From the NCBI RefSeq assembly GCF_000238395.3, contig NZ_CP011025.1, positions 806,001 through 870,000 on the forward strand: a DNA stretch of 64,000 bases, in the 5' to 3' direction. This stretch comes from Pseudoalteromonas arctica A 37-1-2. GTDB taxonomy: Bacteria; Pseudomonadota; Gammaproteobacteria; Enterobacterales; Alteromonadaceae. The translations under genes and the position numbers were made by a program. This document shows, piece by piece, positions 61,773-64,000 of the stretch. The notes beneath the pieces are model-generated. The model had not been told where the DNA came from. It saw only the letters and a list, made by a program, of their open reading frames with translations, and made no database searches. Positions within the stretch are counted from its first letter, which is position 1, and the number at the start of each line of letters is the position of its first letter.

Positions 61773-61937
61773 TTAGACTAAGTAGTGCGATACGCCTTGG
61801 TTTTTGCTCGCGTCGTGCTTTCTTAGCTCTTTGTAGTTTGTACTTTTTGGTTTTACATTTTCAGACTCAGGTTTTTTAGAGGGCCTGTATAAGTCAAAAA
61901 TAAAGTCTAGTTCTTCACGCTCTAGTGATGGTTTCAT
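61773..61937 (-). CDS. Small hydrophilic protein, 54 residues
   Basis: On the minus strand an ATG with AAGGA 7 bases upstream opens a 54-codon frame, MKPSLEREELDFIFDLYR..., highly charged, ending VSHYLV. Stop codon at 61773, only 5 bases from the end of cca on the other strand. Good ribosome site and balanced codon use suggest a real gene. No family recognised; no membrane segment. Confidence 0.6.
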   Translation of the reverse strand: MKPSLEREELDFIFDLYRPSKKPESENVKPKSTNYKELRKHDASKNQGVSHYLV

Positions 61938-62166
61938 GAGTATTCCTTCAATTTAATACTTTAATATGATGTAGGGTATGGTCATTCGACTGAATTAAAA
62001 GTGAATAGTTACATTTGAAGTTGTACTAAATTGTAACCGGCAGGTTTTGAGGGGTGAGAGGGGTTTATTTGTTAATTTATATGGAGTTAAGGTAAATTTT
62101 AATAACTCTTTTTAACTAAAAATATACAGCTGAATTTAATTTATTGCGTACTTACTATTTGCATAT

Positions 62167-62220
62167 AAGGCTGTGGCTATAAATATAACGGTACGAATAT
62201 AACGGTATAAATACAGCCTT
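62167..62220 (-). terminator. Large hairpin with tandem 12-mers after pdsS
   Basis: AAGGCTGT (62167) pairs with ACAGCCTT (62213-62220), the latter overlapping the pdsS stop codon. The loop holds two perfect copies of AATATAACGGTA (62182-62193 and 62196-62207) with a 14-base period. No T-run follows on the minus strand, so termination is only possible. Confidence 0.4.
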
Positions 62221-64000
62221 AACCATTAACTAACGGCAGTGTTACGGTAAATACGACACCATCACCTTGTTCGTTGTTTTGCGCTGTTACACTGCCTTTA
62301 TGGTAGTCGCACACCAGCCTTACAATATAAAGACCTAACCCCAAATGTGGCTGTTGCTGCATTTGCTGGCTACGTACCGACACCATAGAGTCAAAAATAT
62401 GCTCAGTTAATCCTTCGGGTAACGCGGGGCCTGTATTACTCACTGTTAATGTTGCTTTATTTTCGCTCTGCTTAAGGCCTACATTAATAGCCGTATTGGC
62501 CTCACTAAACTCCAGCGCGTTATTAATAAGTTTATCAAGTAGCTGGGCTATAAATTCTGGTGCGCCTTGCATAGGCAATTTTTCTTGGTATAAATCAAGC
62601 GTAAATAACTGGTTTAGATAAGTAAGTTGGTAGCCCTGCATACAGCCATTTATTACTTTTTGTAAATCAAAAGGCTCAGGCTCGTTGCTTTGAATACTCT
62701 GCTCAAGGCGAGTGGCTTCGCTCATGGTAGTTATTATTTTACCTAAACGTTCAACGCCTTCACTGGCGCGATCGAGGTATTTTTGGCTCAGCTCGTTTTG
62801 TGGCAAGCTTTGTAAGTTTTCGAGTGACGAGCGCACTACGGCAACAGGCGTGCGCAGCTCATGTGACAATCGCGACGACATATTCTCTAAGTAATCGGTA
62901 TAGCCACCAAGTCGGCTCACAATGTTTGAAAAACTACGAGACAGATCGCCAATTTCATCGTTAGCATCGCTGTAATTAATACTGCCGGTAACACGCCCTT
63001 GTGCATCAATTGCTTGCTCAGCTGTATCGCGCAGCCGCCTAATTCGGTTCGATATACGTGAGGCAAAAAAGAATAAAGTCACAGTACCAATTAGCATCAC
63101 AGCTAAAATAACGTTAAAGAGTTTTTCGAGTGACTTATTACGCAGCGTACGTACGCCGTTTGTGGTTTCCTCTGCTATTACTGCGCCAATTACTTGGTCT
63201 TGAATCCAAATAGGGTAAGCGGCCGATAAAATAACGGCTTTACTGTCGGGTGTTAATCGCCAAGACGATGCTGGTTGTCCTTTTAATGCTTTCGCTAAAT
63301 GTGTGCCCTGCATAGAAGCTACATCGTGCAGGGTATCTAAAAACTCATTTTCGGGACGCGTTAAAATTTTATAGTAAATTGGATGTAAGTAATTTTGCTC
63401 AAAGCGCTGCCACCAAGTTTTAGGTGCTTGGTTAGCAAGTCCATCAGCCCAAACGCCATCTGCATTTTGAATAGTACCCGATTGCGCAAGTACACGATGA
63501 TGGTTATCAACCACCCAAATACGGCTACCACTGTGGCCCATGCCTTTTAAAATACGGCTAATTTCTGGAGAAGGGACTAATACCGAGCCTAAATCGTTTG
63601 GGTTATTTAAGTTTGAGGTCGACATTATTTTAGGCTCTAACAATGCCTCTTTACTATCAATGTCAACAATGGCAAAGCCAAGTTTGTTGCCCAGCATGCT
63701 AATTGGAAAGCGCAGCTCTACGCTATAACCTGATTCGGTACTTTCAAAATAGCCCTGAATTTTTGTAAAAGGGGCTTTGGTATTTGCATCAAATGCATTA
63801 ACCCAGCCATCTTGGCGCGGCGCAATTATATAAGTATTAAACTGGCCGTCTGGCGTTTTTAGGCCAATTTGTAAATAATCGTTATTGGTAATGCTTAAGC
63901 TATTTTTAGCGCGATAAATAAGGGTATTGTCGGTGACTTTAAATAAGGCGTATAAGTAGTTATCAAATTTTCCCACCATATGATCAAACGATAAGTCACT
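62219..64000 (-). CDS. pdsS: Proteobacterial dedicated sortase system histidine kinase, 5' end outside the window
   Basis: 593 residues are visible; the frame stays open through 64000, so the N-terminus is missing. Order: a carbohydrate-binding-like extracytoplasmic region at the visible start (YLYALFKVTDNTLIY, YLQIGLKTPDGQFNTYI), a second sensor region, membrane segment VILAVMLIGTVTLFFFA, HAMP domain, HisKA (SRLSHELRTPVAVVRSS) and HATPase_c (LLDKLINNALEF, LGLGLYIVRLV). This matches the marine PdsS kinase family (TIGR03785), which is found next to a sortase, its target protein and a PdsR regulator; those genes should lie just beyond 64000. Confidence 0.82.
   Translation of the reverse strand, partial: SDLSFDHMVGKFDNYLYALFKVTDNTLIYRAKNSLSITNNDYLQIGLKTPDGQFNTYIIAPRQDGWVNAFDANTKAPFTKIQGYFESTESGYSVELRFPISMLGNKLGFAIVDIDSKEALLEPKIMSTSNLNNPNDLGSVLVPSPEISRILKGMGHSGSRIWVVDNHHRVLAQSGTIQNADGVWADGLANQAPKTWWQRFEQNYLHPIYYKILTRPENEFLDTLHDVASMQGTHLAKALKGQPASSWRLTPDSKAVILSAAYPIWIQDQVIGAVIAEETTNGVRTLRNKSLEKLFNVILAVMLIGTVTLFFFASRISNRIRRLRDTAEQAIDAQGRVTGSINYSDANDEIGDLSRSFSNIVSRLGGYTDYLENMSSRLSHELRTPVAVVRSSLENLQSLPQNELSQKYLDRASEGVERLGKIITTMSEATRLEQSIQSNEPEPFDLQKVINGCMQGYQLTYLNQLFTLDLYQEKLPMQGAPEFIAQLLDKLINNALEFSEANTAINVGLKQSENKATLTVSNTGPALPEGLTEHIFDSMVSVRSQQMQQQPHLGLGLYIVRLVCDYHKGSVTAQNNEQGDGVVFTVTLPLVNG

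Noticed and set aside
1-64000. CRISPR array, prophage, restriction-modification or toxin-antitoxin system
   Set aside because: No regular spaced repeats, phage structural genes, methylase/nuclease pairs or toxin-antitoxin pairs were recognised.

Overview
The window looks like a chromosomal segment of a marine gammaproteobacterium of the Alteromonadales, most likely Pseudoalteromonas. The evidence is an AT-rich composition, two exported TonB-dependent receptors, a secreted S9 dipeptidyl peptidase, an exported M49-like metallopeptidase, a methyl-accepting chemotaxis protein, many two-component genes, and a histidine kinase of the marine 'proteobacterial dedicated sortase' type at the right edge. 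The genus is inferred from gene content and style; no 16S rRNA is present. There is one tRNA gene (Leu-CAA) and no rRNA, CRISPR array, integrase or prophage.

Layout. 1-1.2 kb: VOC protein and tRNA-Leu. 1.2-8.7 kb: a histidine kinase/sigma-54 activator pair divergent from a three-gene MacAB-like efflux operon, with a tandem activator site and a sigma-54 promoter visible between them. 8.9-13.9 kb: membrane fatty-acid desaturase, a TonB receptor with a possible Fur box, and a DUF4405 cytochrome-b-like pair. 14-25.5 kb: metabolic and regulatory genes, several divergent from LysR or AraC regulators, then an exported M20 hydrolase, GFA protein, exported RidA, MFS, second TonB receptor, YoaK-like protein and a solute-binding protein. 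25.6-29 kb: small proteins, an endonuclease/exonuclease/phosphatase-fold membrane protein, a broken paralogue tail with a REP hairpin, and an AT-rich DUF4238 gene. 29.3-31.4 kb: aldehyde dehydrogenase and NUDIX.

31.6-37.2 kb is a five-gene signalling operon: sigma-54 activator, a 69-residue protein that is only a kinase phosphoacceptor (DHp) segment, a CHASE3 kinase, a single-domain receiver and a REC-kinase-REC-REC hybrid. 37.2-55 kb holds dinB with a LexA box, aminopeptidase, chemoreceptor, DPP IV, HIT, phosphatase-like, M49-like, HDOD, FlgO-like and amidohydrolase genes. Two copies of one short inverted-repeat element and one copy of another lie here, close to gene ends.

54.8-60.1 kb: four tandem exported EF-hand proteins lie divergent from glrK-qseG-glrR. 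The shared intergenic region contains a perfect TGTC-N10-GACA site (the published enterobacterial GlrR target) and a sigma-54-like promoter facing the EF-hand genes. I rate this inferred GlrR/sigma-54-controlled envelope calcium-binding module, and the DHp-only phosphorelay component, as the two most interesting observations. 60.2-64 kb: small membrane protein, cca, a 54-residue gene and the truncated pdsS.
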